The notes beneath the pieces are model-generated. The model was given only the letters and a program-made list of their open reading frames with translations, was not told the origin of the DNA and made no database searches. Below are positions 9,247 to 17,774 of a stretch of 64,000 nt of DNA, piece by piece (position 1 is the first letter of the stretch; the number at the start of each line of letters is the position of its first letter). Position numbers and translations under genes: made by a program. This DNA comes from Methylocystis bryophila. GTDB lineage: Bacteria; Pseudomonadota; Alphaproteobacteria; Rhizobiales; Beijerinckiaceae. The stretch lies in the NCBI RefSeq assembly GCF_027925445.1, contig NZ_AP027149.1, positions 4,042,501 to 4,106,500 of the forward strand, given 5' to 3'.

Positions 9247-9292
9247 GCCAAAGAGATCGGCGAGGCAGCCGACGGAGAGAGAGGAGAGACAG

Positions 9293-10705
9293 ATGGGCGT
9301 GTGGTCTTTCTTGCGTCGCAAAAGGTCGTCTCGCTCGCGAGCGAGGCGCATCCTTATCTCGGCCGCAACCCTTTGCGCCGCGACGGCGGCCTGCGCGGAG
9401 CCGAGCGTCTTTCCCACGGGGACGACGATCTACGATCCCGCTCGCGCCTTCAACTCCTTCGTTTTCTTCGCTGGTGGCGACGGCGTCTCACGGCTGATCG
9501 ATCTCAACGGAAACGTCGCCCATGAGTGGAAGTTCACGGGGCAACCGTCGGTCTTCATCGATCCCGCACTGAATGGCGGCGCGCGCGGACATGTTTTCGT
9601 GACGCTCGAAAGCGAGGAAGGCAAAGGGACGGATTTGGTCCCCGGCCGCGTTCTGACCCGCATCGTGAAGACGGTCGGAGAGGTCGATTGGGACGGCGCC
9701 ACGGTCTGGCGTTTCGGCCCCACGGCGCCCGGCGGTCGTGCGCAACAGCATCACGACATCGCGCGCCTGCCAAATGGAAACACGCTGGTGCTCTCCAATA
9801 TCGTTTACCCTCTTCCAGGCTTCGCCGCGCCGCAAGTGCTCGACGACCTTGCTTACGAGGTCAATCCGGAGGGCGAGATCGTTTGGACCTGGGCCGCCTC
9901 GGACCACATAGACGAGATCGGCTTCACGCCGGAAGAGCTCAAACTCGTGAAGGGATCGAAAAACGCGGATTATCTCCATGTGAACAATCTGAAGCCCGTC
10001 GGGCCGAACCATTGGTTCGACGAGGGAGATGAGCGCTTTGCGCCCGAGAATCTGATCTTCGACTCGCGCAACGCCAATTTCATCGCGATCATCGACCGCA
10101 AGACCCGCAAGATCGTTTGGACGCTGGGCCCGCATTTCCCGCCCATCGCAGCGGACGGCGGCGGCGCGTCGCGCAAGCTTCCGCGCCCCATCGATCAAAT
10201 CTCCGGTCAGCATGACGCCCAGATCATTCCCAAAGGCGTTCCAGGCGCCGGCAACCTTCTCGTTTTCGACAATCAAGGCGCCGCGGGCTATCCGTCCGTT
10301 GCAACAACGCTTACTGGCGGATCGCGCGTAATCGAGATCAATCCCGTCACGCAGCAGATTGTCTGGCAATATTCGGCGGCAGACACGGGAGGCGCGGGCT
10401 GGAGCTTCCGAAGCACGCACATCAGCAACGCCCGACGGCTTCCCAACGGCAACACCTTCATCGACGAGGGCCAGATCGGGCGGTTCTTTCAGGTAACCCC
10501 CTCGGGCGAGATCGTCTGGGAATATGTGAACCCCTACCCGCGCCGCGGAAAGGATGCGGAGACCGGAAAGGCGACAATCAATTACGGCGTCTATCGAGCG
10601 CAACCCGTTCCCTATGAATGGGCGCCCGCAGGAACGTCGCACGGCGAGAGCGCGGTCGTTCCGCCGGAAAACACCGCCTACCACTTGCCGGTCAAGGAGA
10701 AGTGA
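9293..10705 (+). CDS. Exported arylsulfotransferase (ASST)-like beta-propeller protein
   Basis: The chosen ATG at 9293 follows a GGAGAG-rich ribosome site. The upstream ATG at 9236 is rejected because it lies in the promoter. The 470-residue product has a basic, Tat-like signal peptide (RRKRSSRSRARR then LISAATLCAATAACA). Repeated propeller blades follow with family hallmarks: QQHHDIARLPNGNTLVLSN, DYLHVNNLKPVGPNHW, ISGQHDAQIIPKG..GNLLVFDNQG and NARRLPNGNTFIDEG. ASST-type enzymes transfer sulfuryl groups between phenols through a catalytic histidine in the periplasm, but many homologues are uncharacterised. It probably forms a unit with the two downstream genes. Confidence 0.75.
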   Translation: MGVWSFLRRKRSSRSRARRILISAATLCAATAACAEPSVFPTGTTIYDPARAFNSFVFFAGGDGVSRLIDLNGNVAHEWKFTGQPSVFIDPALNGGARGHVFVTLESEEGKGTDLVPGRVLTRIVKTVGEVDWDGATVWRFGPTAPGGRAQQHHDIARLPNGNTLVLSNIVYPLPGFAAPQVLDDLAYEVNPEGEIVWTWAASDHIDEIGFTPEELKLVKGSKNADYLHVNNLKPVGPNHWFDEGDERFAPENLIFDSRNANFIAIIDRKTRKIVWTLGPHFPPIAADGGGASRKLPRPIDQISGQHDAQIIPKGVPGAGNLLVFDNQGAAGYPSVATTLTGGSRVIEINPVTQQIVWQYSAADTGGAGWSFRSTHISNARRLPNGNTFIDEGQIGRFFQVTPSGEIVWEYVNPYPRRGKDAETGKATINYGVYRAQPVPYEWAPAGTSHGESAVVPPENTAYHLPVKEK

Positions 10706-10706
10706 C

Positions 10707-10931
10707 GTGATAGCCAATAAGGCTCAACAAACCGCGCTGTTTTACGCTCATCCCGTTGCGATCGGCCAGAGCCTGATCGGCGTCGTCACGCAAAATGGAG
10801 ATGGGTATCGCTTCCACGCTTTCGACAACGCTTTCGCTAGGCTCGAAGACGATCGCTTTCGTGGCGCCGACGAGGCGCGCAACGCGGCGATCGAGCTGAG
10901 CGTGAGAAAGGGCGTCGTCGGTGAGAAGTGA
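10707..10931 (+). CDS. Small conserved-looking protein of unknown function
   Basis: A GTG at 10707 follows the preceding stop by one base and lies behind AAGGAG. It gives a 74-residue, soluble-looking protein (MIANKAQQTALFY..GVVTQNGDGYRFHAFDNAFARLE..). It has no signal peptide or membrane segment. A short beta-strand-rich middle is followed by an alpha-helical end (DEARNAAIELSVRK). Tight spacing to its neighbours on both sides supports translation. I do not recognise the family. Confidence 0.5.
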   Translation: MIANKAQQTALFYAHPVAIGQSLIGVVTQNGDGYRFHAFDNAFARLEDDRFRGADEARNAAIELSVRKGVVGEK

Positions 10932-10983
10932 GTCCGTGAGCCCGCATTCCAACCCGCAGCCCAACGCAATGTCTGGAGTCATG

Positions 10984-11511
10984 ATGAAACCACGCTTCCG
11001 TCAAATCGGCCTTTCGGCTCTAATTCTTTTCGCAAGCGCTGAGCTCGCGAGTGGACAGACCGCCGCTCCACAGCAAAACCCTCCGCCGCCGCCAGCGCGT
11101 GGACCCGCTCTCGACCTCGCGCTCGAAGCGGCGCAGGCTGCGCTCGACGCCAGCAAGGCAGGCGAGCAAAAGGTCGCGGTAAGCGTCATCGACTCGGCCG
11201 GCGTGCTAAAGGCCGTGCTGGTTTCAGACGGCGTCGGCCCGCGCGCCGTGCAAAATAGCAATTTCAAGGCGCAAGCAGCGCTCGCGTTCAAGGAGTCTTC
11301 GGGACAGCTCGCCGAGCAGGTCAAGACCGACAAGGATCTCGCCGAAAAGGTCGCCGCAAATCCGACCTATGTCGCTCGCGCGGGCGCGCTCCTCCTCAAG
11401 GTCAATGACGAGATCGTCGGCGCGATCGGTGTTGGCGGCGCGCGCGGCTCGGAGAAGGACGAGCAATATGCGCTGGCCGGAGTGCAGAAGATCCAATCGC
11501 GATTGAAATAA
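10984..11511 (+). CDS. HbpS/GlcG-family (DUF336) exported protein
   Basis: The start is set at the second of two adjacent ATGs, five bases behind GGAG; 10981 is the alternative. A signal peptide (about 22 residues, ending ASG) and a short proline stretch lead into the family domain. Visible blocks are LDLALEAAQAALDAS, KVAVSVIDSAGVLKAVLVSDGV, SNFKAQAALAF and LKVNDEIVGAIGVGGARG. Family members bind haem or act as small accessory subunits, and exported forms often sit beside quinoprotein or redox enzymes. It follows the ASST-like gene in the same direction, and a strong terminator lies 67 bases downstream. The ligand is unknown. Confidence 0.82.
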   Translation: MKPRFRQIGLSALILFASAELASGQTAAPQQNPPPPPARGPALDLALEAAQAALDASKAGEQKVAVSVIDSAGVLKAVLVSDGVGPRAVQNSNFKAQAALAFKESSGQLAEQVKTDKDLAEKVAANPTYVARAGALLLKVNDEIVGAIGVGGARGSEKDEQYALAGVQKIQSRLK

Positions 11512-11578
11512 GATAGCGAGGCTTTCTCCCCGGCCCGACTTGTCACCCTACTAACCCCTGTCCTCTTCCTCCGACTTG

Positions 11579-11608
11579 GCGGCCGCTCCCGCGGCCGCTC
11601 CTTTTTTT
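11579..11608 (+). terminator. Rho-independent terminator
   Basis: An eight-base perfect stem GCGGCCGC, loop TCCC and stem GCGGCCGC are followed by TCC and seven T. It ends the 9293-11511 unit. The remaining sequence to 11890 shows no gene. Confidence 0.8.
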
Positions 11609-11890
11609 GCGGGGACCGGCGCGTTGACAGCGATTTGATACGATCCTCAGTTAGGGACCCGCGCATTTCGTTGGCGCTGCCTGGGCAACTTGCAACGACG
11701 AGCGAGGACCGGCCTCCAGCGCAACGATCTCTGAAAGTTGAAGACCGTCGCCAACCAGAGAAAAGAAACAGCTATGCTCGCTATCATAGAGAGATTCCTT
11801 TCATGCGCGCCGGGCCCTGGCGCCGGACTGGGCTTTGACCGTCATTTTCCCTCGCCCCATTTCTGAAAGTTTTGGCGCGCGTCGCCCCTA

Positions 11891-13474
11891 TCAAGGAGAA
11901 ACCTGCTGCGTCGTGCTCGGCGCCGCGGAAGTTTTTGTGACTCTGGCGATCCTTGGAATCGGAAAGCGCGCGGTGACCGGCCGAACGCTTCGCCGCAGTC
12001 TCCGCCAACCGAGCACCAGCGCGCTGAGGCTGAGCACGATCACGCTGCCAATGCATGTCCCGATCCAGACGCTCCACACTCCGGCATTACGGAACCAGCC
12101 GAAATCCCAATGGTGAGCCGCAGAATACAGCCAGCGACGCCAGCGGAGGCTGTCATCGAGCTTCGCGACGAGCCGCCCTTGCAGCGGATCGAGATAGAAC
12201 GACGAATGTTTTGCATCCGCGAGATCTACGCGCAGCGCTGGGAGTGGCTTGTCCTCAGCCGTCTGCCGATGATTGGGGTAATAATAGGCGTCGTAGCTGT
12301 CGATGAGCTCATGCGCCGCGATCTTCGTCTCTCCGGCGACACGGCCGGCTGCGGCAAGGAGCTCCGCCTCACTGTAAGAACCGATTGTGCCCTGGAGATC
12401 GACACGTCGCCGCTCGCCGCGGCGCGTGAGCGCAAAAAGCTTCGCAGCGTCGCCGAGGCGACTCCATTGCAGCTCGAGGACGTCCTCGCTGATCGCAAGC
12501 GGCGCGCCAGGCTTCCACTCCCAGATGATCGCCGCCGGTCGCTCACCGCGAAAATGCGAAAGCTCCGCAGGGCTCGTATTGGCGGATGAGAAAATCTGAC
12601 CGGGATTGGTCGAGAGGAAGCCGCTCGCCGCCCATGACAGAGCAAATGTTCCCCCGAGGAGTCCCGCCCAGAAATGATATTTGAGCCAGAATTCCCGGAA
12701 CGGCTGCACACGTCCGCCGAGATAGGTTGGCCGGCCGAATAGGCCTGGGCGCCAACGAATCCAGCCGACGACGAGGCCGGTGAGAGCGGCCGTCGCAGCG
12801 AGGAAGCCAGCACAACTTAGCGCGCCACGCCGATAATCCGCCGCGCCGATCGAGTCGAGCCAGCGAAAGAGATGCAGCCAGTTCCCAGCATAAGCGACCG
12901 CGCGCTGTGTACGCGTGAGCTTCTGCACGACCTCGCCGGTGCGCGCGGAAACGATCACCTGCGTCCCCAAGCCGTCGTCGACAGCGAAGCGATGAAAGGG
13001 TTTTAGCGCCTCAGCGTTGCGAAGCCCGATCGGCGCATCGATCGTGCCGATGTAGGAAATATCCGGAGCTTCCTCCGCTTCGACCTCCAACCAAGCGCTA
13101 GCGATTCTTTCCGCCTTTTGCGGCGTCACCTCGATCAAGCCGCCATCGATAGCTGAAATCGCGAAACGCTGGCCGCGACCATCCTCTATGATCCAAGCCG
13201 GCGTCCCGTCGAGTCGACGCAAACGCGCGTCAGCGAAGCCTGCGTCGTTTCCCGGCTCGCCGCGACGTGCGACGGCGCTCCGCGCGAGCGCTTCGCCAAG
13301 CGAAAGCCACCCCTCGCGAGGCTCCAAAGCTTGCGTTCGCAACAACCTGAGCCCAGGGCTGATCGAAGGAGCCTCGACGAAGGCGATGAGCGTCCCGGAT
13401 GAGATCCATGTCAGCATGAAAAGCGCCAGCGCGACGCCAATCCAACGATGCGCAAAAATGAGCATGACGTTCAT
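11891..13474 (-). CDS. PepSY-domain membrane protein
   Basis: A 527-residue protein of the PepSY-associated TM family. It has an N-terminal helix (MLIFAHRWIGVALALFMLTWISSG), PepSY-type periplasmic segments (AERIASAWLEVEA, VQKLTRTQRAVAYAGNWLHLF) and a repeat of the HxWxG pattern (YHFWAGLLGGTFALSWAASGFL). Two C-terminal helices follow (HWDFGWFRNAGVWSVWIGTCIGSVIVLSLSALVLGW). Relatives next to TonB receptors are often proposed to handle ferric chelates or inner-membrane electron transfer. Its ATG overlaps the stop of the upstream Fae fragment (ATGA), so the two are coupled. Function remains inferred. Confidence 0.8.
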   Translation of the reverse strand: MNVMLIFAHRWIGVALALFMLTWISSGTLIAFVEAPSISPGLRLLRTQALEPREGWLSLGEALARSAVARRGEPGNDAGFADARLRRLDGTPAWIIEDGRGQRFAISAIDGGLIEVTPQKAERIASAWLEVEAEEAPDISYIGTIDAPIGLRNAEALKPFHRFAVDDGLGTQVIVSARTGEVVQKLTRTQRAVAYAGNWLHLFRWLDSIGAADYRRGALSCAGFLAATAALTGLVVGWIRWRPGLFGRPTYLGGRVQPFREFWLKYHFWAGLLGGTFALSWAASGFLSTNPGQIFSSANTSPAELSHFRGERPAAIIWEWKPGAPLAISEDVLELQWSRLGDAAKLFALTRRGERRRVDLQGTIGSYSEAELLAAAGRVAGETKIAAHELIDSYDAYYYPNHRQTAEDKPLPALRVDLADAKHSSFYLDPLQGRLVAKLDDSLRWRRWLYSAAHHWDFGWFRNAGVWSVWIGTCIGSVIVLSLSALVLGWRRLRRSVRPVTARFPIPRIARVTKTSAAPSTTQQVSP

Positions 13475-13635
13475 GAGCCGATTTTCTTTCGGATGGAGGA
13501 GCCGTCCTTGTCGCTCAAAGGAGCATCGGCGAACGGGGCCTCGGCGGCGCTTCCGCGCAGTCCAGTGAGCAGGTCGATGTGCGCGACGTCATCGCCCTCG
13601 CCGATCAGCCTGTCGCCGGCGAGCTGTTTGTTCAT
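13471..13635 (-). CDS. 54-residue N-terminal fragment of a formaldehyde-activating enzyme (Fae)-like protein
   Basis: An ATG behind GGAGG opens a 54-codon frame that stops four bases inside the PepSY gene (ATGA overlap). It reads GDRLIGEGDDVAHIDLLTGL then RGSAAEAPFADAPL, which aligns with the start of Fae, where EVAHIDL holds the proposed catalytic His17 (here His19). Full Fae, about 170 residues, condenses formaldehyde with tetrahydromethanopterin. Here similarity ends at SDKDGSS and the rest of the domain is missing, so catalysis is unlikely. It is either a remnant kept as a leader cistron or a small protein with a new role. Confidence 0.6.
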   Translation of the reverse strand: MNKQLAGDRLIGEGDDVAHIDLLTGLRGSAAEAPFADAPLSDKDGSSIRKKIGS

Positions 13636-13731
13636 CTACCTCCATGGACCTTCTTGCCTCCTGCGAGCGCAATCGGGGGAGGTCGATTGCGCTCGCAATG
13701 AGCGAAAGCTTCGGGCGAAGCTGGCGGCATT

Positions 13732-13754
13732 ATTCATACATATATACTATGAAT
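13732..13754 (-). promoter_or_regulatory. Operator ATTCATA-N9-TATGAAT before the Fae-fragment/PepSY unit
   Basis: This is a seven-base perfect inverted repeat with the same N9 spacing as the sites at 9221 and 15473. Read on the minus strand it is followed at once by AATAATGCC, a -10-like hexamer in the position of TATAAT at 9241. It lies about 100 bases before the Fae-fragment start. The surrounding 13636-13973 gap is AT-rich and holds no other gene. Confidence 0.5.
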
Positions 13755-13973
13755 ATGCAAGCGATAGCCGCAGATTTTAGCTAAATTAGAAGAGCGACAG
13801 ACTCGCAGTTTGCCATAAATCTATCGGTAACATATATTTACGAGAGCGACGCCCCTGATGCTCCGGTCATCGCCTACGCAACGCGCGCAGAGACTGCGGC
13901 CATAGCTCTGCGGCGCATCCGCATGTCCCGCCGCGCTTTTCGCCGACACGGGTTTCGCCCCGCAGCGGGACCG

Positions 13974-15338
13974 CTACTTCTGCCCGTAAGAGACGCGCCA
14001 AATGGCGCCATTGCCGTCTTCTGTCACAAGCAGCGAACCATCGGGCGCAACGGCCGAGTCGACGGGACGGCCCCAAACCTTGGAGTCGTCCTCCGCGAGG
14101 ACGAAGCCGGTTAGAAAGTCCTCATATTCGCCCGTCGGCGCGCCCTCCTTAAAACGTAGCCGAACGACCTTGTAGCCGGTGCGTTTGGAGCGGTTCCAGG
14201 AGCCGTGCAGCGTGACAAAGGCGTCGCCATTGAAGCCTGCCGGAAATTGCGCGCCCTCATAGAAGGTCAACCCGAGCGGCGCGGAATGCGCCTGAATCAG
14301 GATGTCCGGCGTGATGACCTTGTCCGCGAGGTCCGGCCGCTCGCCCGCATGGCGTGGATCCTCATGCGCGCCGATGTAATACCAAGGCCAGCCGTAAAAG
14401 CCGCCCGGCTTGACGCGCGTCGCATAGTCAGGCGGCAGGTTGTCGCCCAGCATGTCGCGTTCGTTGACGACGCACCAGAGCTCCTCAGTGCCGGGACGCA
14501 ACCCGAGCCCCGCACAATTGCGAAGGCCCGTGGCGAAGACCCGTCTGTGTCCGCCGTCAGGATCGAAGGCGAGGACGTCGGCGCGGTGATGTTCGGGGCC
14601 AAAGCCGGCGCCGAGGCCGTCGGCCTTCTCCAAGACGGCGACTTCTTCGGGAGAGGGACGAACATGTCCTTCGGCGACATTGCTCTTGGAGCCGACGGCG
14701 ACGTAAAGCGTCTTGCCGTCTCGGGAAAATAGAAGGTCCCGCGTCCAATGGCCTGCGTCGGCCGGAAGATCGTTGATGACGATCTCGCCCTCACCCCCGG
14801 CCTTCAGCTGGCCGGCCTGATAGGGGTAGCGGCGCACCTGCGAGGACGTCGAGACATAGAGCCATCGTGGATCGGGGCCAGGAGGATAGAAGGCGAGCCC
14901 ATAGGGGCGCTCGAGACCGGAAACGAAGACCTCGCTCTGCGGCGCCTCGCCAGAGCGTCTCGCAGGCAAGACGCGCACTTGGCCGCCGTGGCTTTCCGTC
15001 ACGAAGACGTCGCCGTTCGGAGCCACGCGGATCACCCGAGGGCCGTTGAGCCCAGATGCGAAGAGCTCGACCGAAAAACCGTCCGGGGCCTTGAGCGAGG
15101 CGCCCTCGGGGCGCCCGACCACTTGCGAGCGGGAGGCCGCGAGTTCTCCGGCATAAGGAGCGGGAAGATCGGTCGGCGATATCCTGCGCCCCACGCCTGG
15201 CGCGTCGGAGCGCCAATCGCCGAGCGCGGCGGCGCCCTCCAGAGCGGATCTGGAGTCGGCTGACGACAATCGAACCGCCGCCAAGCTCAATGCGGCCGAG
15301 GCCGCGACCGCCAAAACTCTCAAAGCCGCTCTATCCAT
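13974..15338 (-). CDS. Exported sorbosone/glucose dehydrogenase-like beta-propeller protein
   Basis: A 454-residue protein with a signal peptide (LAVAASAALSLAAVRL). A propeller of the PQQ-dependent sugar dehydrogenase/L-sorbosone dehydrogenase type begins at about residue 85: APDGFSVELFASGLNGPRVIRVAPNGDVFVTE, RPYGLAFYPPG, GHWTRDLLFSRDGKTLYVAVGS, FATGLRNCAGLGLRPGTEELW, GGFYGWPWYYIG, FVTLHGSWNRSKRTGYKV and SLLVTEDGNGAIWRV. Relatives use PQQ and calcium to oxidise sugars or aldoses in the periplasm, though many are uncharacterised. It is transcribed divergently from the MBL-fold gene across a 190-bp AT-rich gap. The class is firm; the substrate is unknown. Confidence 0.82.
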   Translation of the reverse strand: MDRAALRVLAVAASAALSLAAVRLSSADSRSALEGAAALGDWRSDAPGVGRRISPTDLPAPYAGELAASRSQVVGRPEGASLKAPDGFSVELFASGLNGPRVIRVAPNGDVFVTESHGGQVRVLPARRSGEAPQSEVFVSGLERPYGLAFYPPGPDPRWLYVSTSSQVRRYPYQAGQLKAGGEGEIVINDLPADAGHWTRDLLFSRDGKTLYVAVGSKSNVAEGHVRPSPEEVAVLEKADGLGAGFGPEHHRADVLAFDPDGGHRRVFATGLRNCAGLGLRPGTEELWCVVNERDMLGDNLPPDYATRVKPGGFYGWPWYYIGAHEDPRHAGERPDLADKVITPDILIQAHSAPLGLTFYEGAQFPAGFNGDAFVTLHGSWNRSKRTGYKVVRLRFKEGAPTGEYEDFLTGFVLAEDDSKVWGRPVDSAVAPDGSLLVTEDGNGAIWRVSYGQK

Positions 15339-15469
15339 AACGCCCCCTCAGCATGAAGATTTTTATATCTATTTAAGAGATATGTAAATAGCACTCCCAA
15401 ACCGTCAACTCAGACAATGCCTTAGCAAGCTGCCCGTCTGGAGATTCGCCGGCGGCGTCATTTTGCAGT

Positions 15470-15497
15470 TTATCATATCTTTTAAGTATGATTTAAT
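15470..15497 (+). promoter_or_regulatory. Promoter with TCATA-N9-TATGA operator before the MBL-fold gene
   Basis: TCATA (15473-15477) and TATGA (15487-15491) flank nine bases. A TTATCA -35-like hexamer overlaps the left arm, and TTTAAT (15492-15497) is a -10-like box. The arrangement copies the promoter at 9215. A looser palindrome (ATATCT-N7-AGATAT, near 15370) lies on the side facing the sorbosone-dehydrogenase-like gene. Confidence 0.5.
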
Positions 15498-15528
15498 CGA
15501 GACGTCCTAAAACGCAATAGGAGCTCAT

Positions 15529-17004
15529 ATGCGACGCCAAGCCATCGTTTCCGCCGTCACCCTTCTCATCGCCGGCGCCCTTCACGCCGACGCCGCCAAC
15601 GCCGCCTCGCTTCACGAGGCCGCCGCTCTCCTTTCCGCGACAAACGCCAAGACGCTGGAGTTTTCGGGCGCCGGCCATTGGTGGCAATTCGGACAGGCGC
15701 CCGTTCCAGGGGGCGCCTGGCCAAAATTCGACGTGACATCATACTCTGCGACGATCAATTTCGACTCCAACGCAGAGCATGTTCAATTCGCCCGCATTCA
15801 GGTCCTGGACGGACGTCCGCGCCCGACGCCCACGGAGCAGAAGGCGGACTGGTATGTTTCTGGCGACAAGTCCTGGAATGTCGCGCCCCCGCCGGGCGCT
15901 GCGCCCGACGCCGCGCCCGTGGCGATCCCCGCCTTTATCCAGCGCGACGAGCGTGCAGCCGACATCGTGTCGACTCCCCAGGGTTTCCTGAAGGCCGCGC
16001 TGGCGAACAACGCGGAATCGAAGGCCTCGGGCGACGGCGTGGAAGTCAGTTTCTCGATCGGCAAGAACCGTTATGTCGGCGTGATTGGCGCCGATAATCA
16101 CGTCTCCTCGATCAAGACCTGGGTCGACACGCCAGTGCTTGGCGACACGCTGATCGAGACGAGCTTCTCCGGCTATAAGGACTTCGGCGGCCTTGCCTTC
16201 CCCAGCGAAATTTCGCGAAACGAGGGCGGTTTCCCAGTGCTGCACATCAATGTCGCGTCCGCGAAGCTGAACGGGCCGGCGGATATTCCCGTTCCGGCTA
16301 ACATCGCCAGCCTCACAGCCAACCCCGTAACGGTGGCGTCGGAGAAGATCGGCGACGGCGTCTATTATCTGACCGGCGGCACGCATCACAGCGTCGCGGT
16401 CGAGGAGAAGGATCACGTCGTGCTCATCGAGGCGCCGCTCAACGAAGACCGTTCGGAGGCGCTGATCAAGAAGATCGGCGAGATCATCCCAGGCAAGCCG
16501 ATCAAATATGTGATCAACAGCCATGTGCATTTCGATCATTCCGGCGGCTTGCGCACTTTCGCCGACGCCGGCGCGACCATCGTCACGCAGGATCTCAGCA
16601 AGGCCTATTATGAGAAGGCCTGGGCGCAACCGAGAACGCTGCGTCCGGATCGACTTGCGCTCTCGAAGAAGGCGGCGAAGTTCGAGACCTACGAACATAA
16701 TCATACGCTGGGCGACGCCGAGAGGCCGATCGAAATTCGCCACATTGCCGGCAGTGGCCACAGCGACGATCTCGCTTTGGTCTATCTGCCCAAGGAAAAG
16801 CTGATCGTTGAAGCGGACGCCTATACCCCCGCAGCCCCGGGCGCTTCGGCGCCGAAGAGTCCCAACCCCTTCTCGGTCAACCTCTATGAGACGATCGAGA
16901 AGCTCGGGCTCAATGTCGAGCGCATAGCCGGTCTGCACGGGCGCGTAGCGACGATCGACGAATTACGCGCTGTGATCGGCAAGAAGCAGGCGAGCGTAAA
17001 CTAG
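15529..17004 (+). CDS. Exported metallo-beta-lactamase-fold hydrolase
   Basis: A 491-residue protein with a signal peptide (about 26 residues, ending ANA). An N-terminal all-beta domain (residues 30-260) precedes the MBL domain. The zinc motif HVHFDHSGG spans His332, His334, Asp336 and His337. His410 (SGHSDD) and Asp429 (EADAY) complete the site. MBL-fold hydrolases with such N-terminal domains occur in the periplasm of many Proteobacteria, with mostly unknown substrates. The TAG stop merges directly into a palindromic repeat, so the element abuts the gene end. The operator at 15470 links it to the ASST-like and PepSY units. Confidence 0.85.
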   Translation: MRRQAIVSAVTLLIAGALHADAANAASLHEAAALLSATNAKTLEFSGAGHWWQFGQAPVPGGAWPKFDVTSYSATINFDSNAEHVQFARIQVLDGRPRPTPTEQKADWYVSGDKSWNVAPPPGAAPDAAPVAIPAFIQRDERAADIVSTPQGFLKAALANNAESKASGDGVEVSFSIGKNRYVGVIGADNHVSSIKTWVDTPVLGDTLIETSFSGYKDFGGLAFPSEISRNEGGFPVLHINVASAKLNGPADIPVPANIASLTANPVTVASEKIGDGVYYLTGGTHHSVAVEEKDHVVLIEAPLNEDRSEALIKKIGEIIPGKPIKYVINSHVHFDHSGGLRTFADAGATIVTQDLSKAYYEKAWAQPRTLRPDRLALSKKAAKFETYEHNHTLGDAERPIEIRHIAGSGHSDDLALVYLPKEKLIVEADAYTPAAPGASAPKSPNPFSVNLYETIEKLGLNVERIAGLHGRVATIDELRAVIGKKQASVN

Positions 17005-17100
17005 AGCGCGCCCCGATCGCGTGGAATCACGCGATCGAAAAGGACTAGTTTTAGAGCGCGTGCGAAAAGCCGGTTTCCGCCTTCTCGCATCGCGCTCTAG
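17002..17100. repeat. Compound palindromic repeat
   Basis: The first half is the GATCGCGTGGAATCACGCGATC palindrome class, as at 845. The second half (TTAGAGCGCG..TCGCATCGCGCTCTA) matches the second module of the coding-compatible repeat. It begins at the stop codon of the MBL-fold gene, so the element has inserted at or moulded the gene end. Confidence 0.75.
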
Positions 17101-17143
17101 AGCCCCGGACTATATTGGCTCGGTCATCGACTCTCGCCGGCGC

Positions 17144-17464
17144 TCACCAGCCCCAGCCCGGATAGCCGTAATAGGCCGGGTAGCCGTAGTAGTAATGCGG
17201 CTGGCTCGCGGCCGCGATCCCCGCCGCCATCAAGCCCATCGCCGCGCCTGCGAAGATTGCTCCGCTCGGATCGTAACGATAGCCATAGCGATAGGGATAG
17301 CGCCGATAGTAGCGGCGATAGACAGAGTCGATAGGATCGGGAAGCCTCAGGCCCGCCTGGCTCGGGACGCTCGCGGGCATGGCGAGAACATCGACAGGAA
17401 CCGCGGAAATCGAAGTCGCCAGAGCGAGCGCTCCACAAAGGGTCGATTTGAGTTTTGCGTGCAT
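17144..17464 (-). CDS. Small secreted Tyr/Gly-rich protein, paralogue 1
   Basis: A 106-residue protein behind AAGGAGG. It has a signal peptide, then LRLPDPIDSVYRRYYRR, repeated Tyr-Arg, and the core YDPSGAIFAGAAMGLMAAG with Gly/Ala zipper character. It ends in a tail of repeated YYYGYP blocks and GWGW. A clear paralogue lies at 28722-29045 with the same core and tail. Similar proteins are common in Hyphomicrobiales as uncharacterised exported proteins. The glycine zipper suggests membrane or envelope association. Function is unknown. Confidence 0.75.
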   Translation of the reverse strand: MHAKLKSTLCGALALATSISAVPVDVLAMPASVPSQAGLRLPDPIDSVYRRYYRRYPYRYGYRYDPSGAIFAGAAMGLMAAGIAAASQPHYYYGYPAYYGYPGWGW

Positions 17465-17687
17465 CTTGGCCCCTCCTTCGGGTCAAAGCATCCGGGGCGC
17501 CGCCGGTCTGAACGTCGACGCCTTGAGCGCCACGATTAGGATCTAGCGCGCCTAGAGCCGACGTCGAGTCTGCGGCGAGGAAGGGAGCGGGAGGCGAGAG
17601 GAAAGAGGAGAGAAGGGAAGCGGCCGCGGCGGGGGCCAAGTCTCGCGCGCGGCGGCTCACGGGGCTCACCGGCAGCGCGTCGAGCCC

Positions 17688-17747
17688 TTAGATCACGCTG
17701 CGTTCAGGCAGTATCGCCTGAACGCAGAAAGCGTGATCGATTCTTAC
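17688..17747 (+). repeat. Partial copy of the coding-compatible repeat (first module only)
   Basis: The sequence from TTAGATCACGCTGCG to GTGATCGATTCTTA contains the CGTTCAGGC..GCCTGAACG palindrome of the full copies but lacks the second module. It lies between the Tyr-rich gene and gapR. The 17465-17774 gap holds nothing else convincing. Confidence 0.7.
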
Positions 17748-17774
17748 GATTGGAGCGGGTCCTTCGCGCGTCCC

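Noticed and set aside
9236..9292. Earlier ATG as the start of the ASST-like gene
   Set aside because: It overlaps the -10 box and operator and has no ribosome site, while 9293 has one and starts a signal peptide.
13811..13860. AT-rich stretch as an origin or attachment site
   Set aside because: It has no repeated boxes, no tRNA or integrase nearby, and is better explained as promoter sequence.
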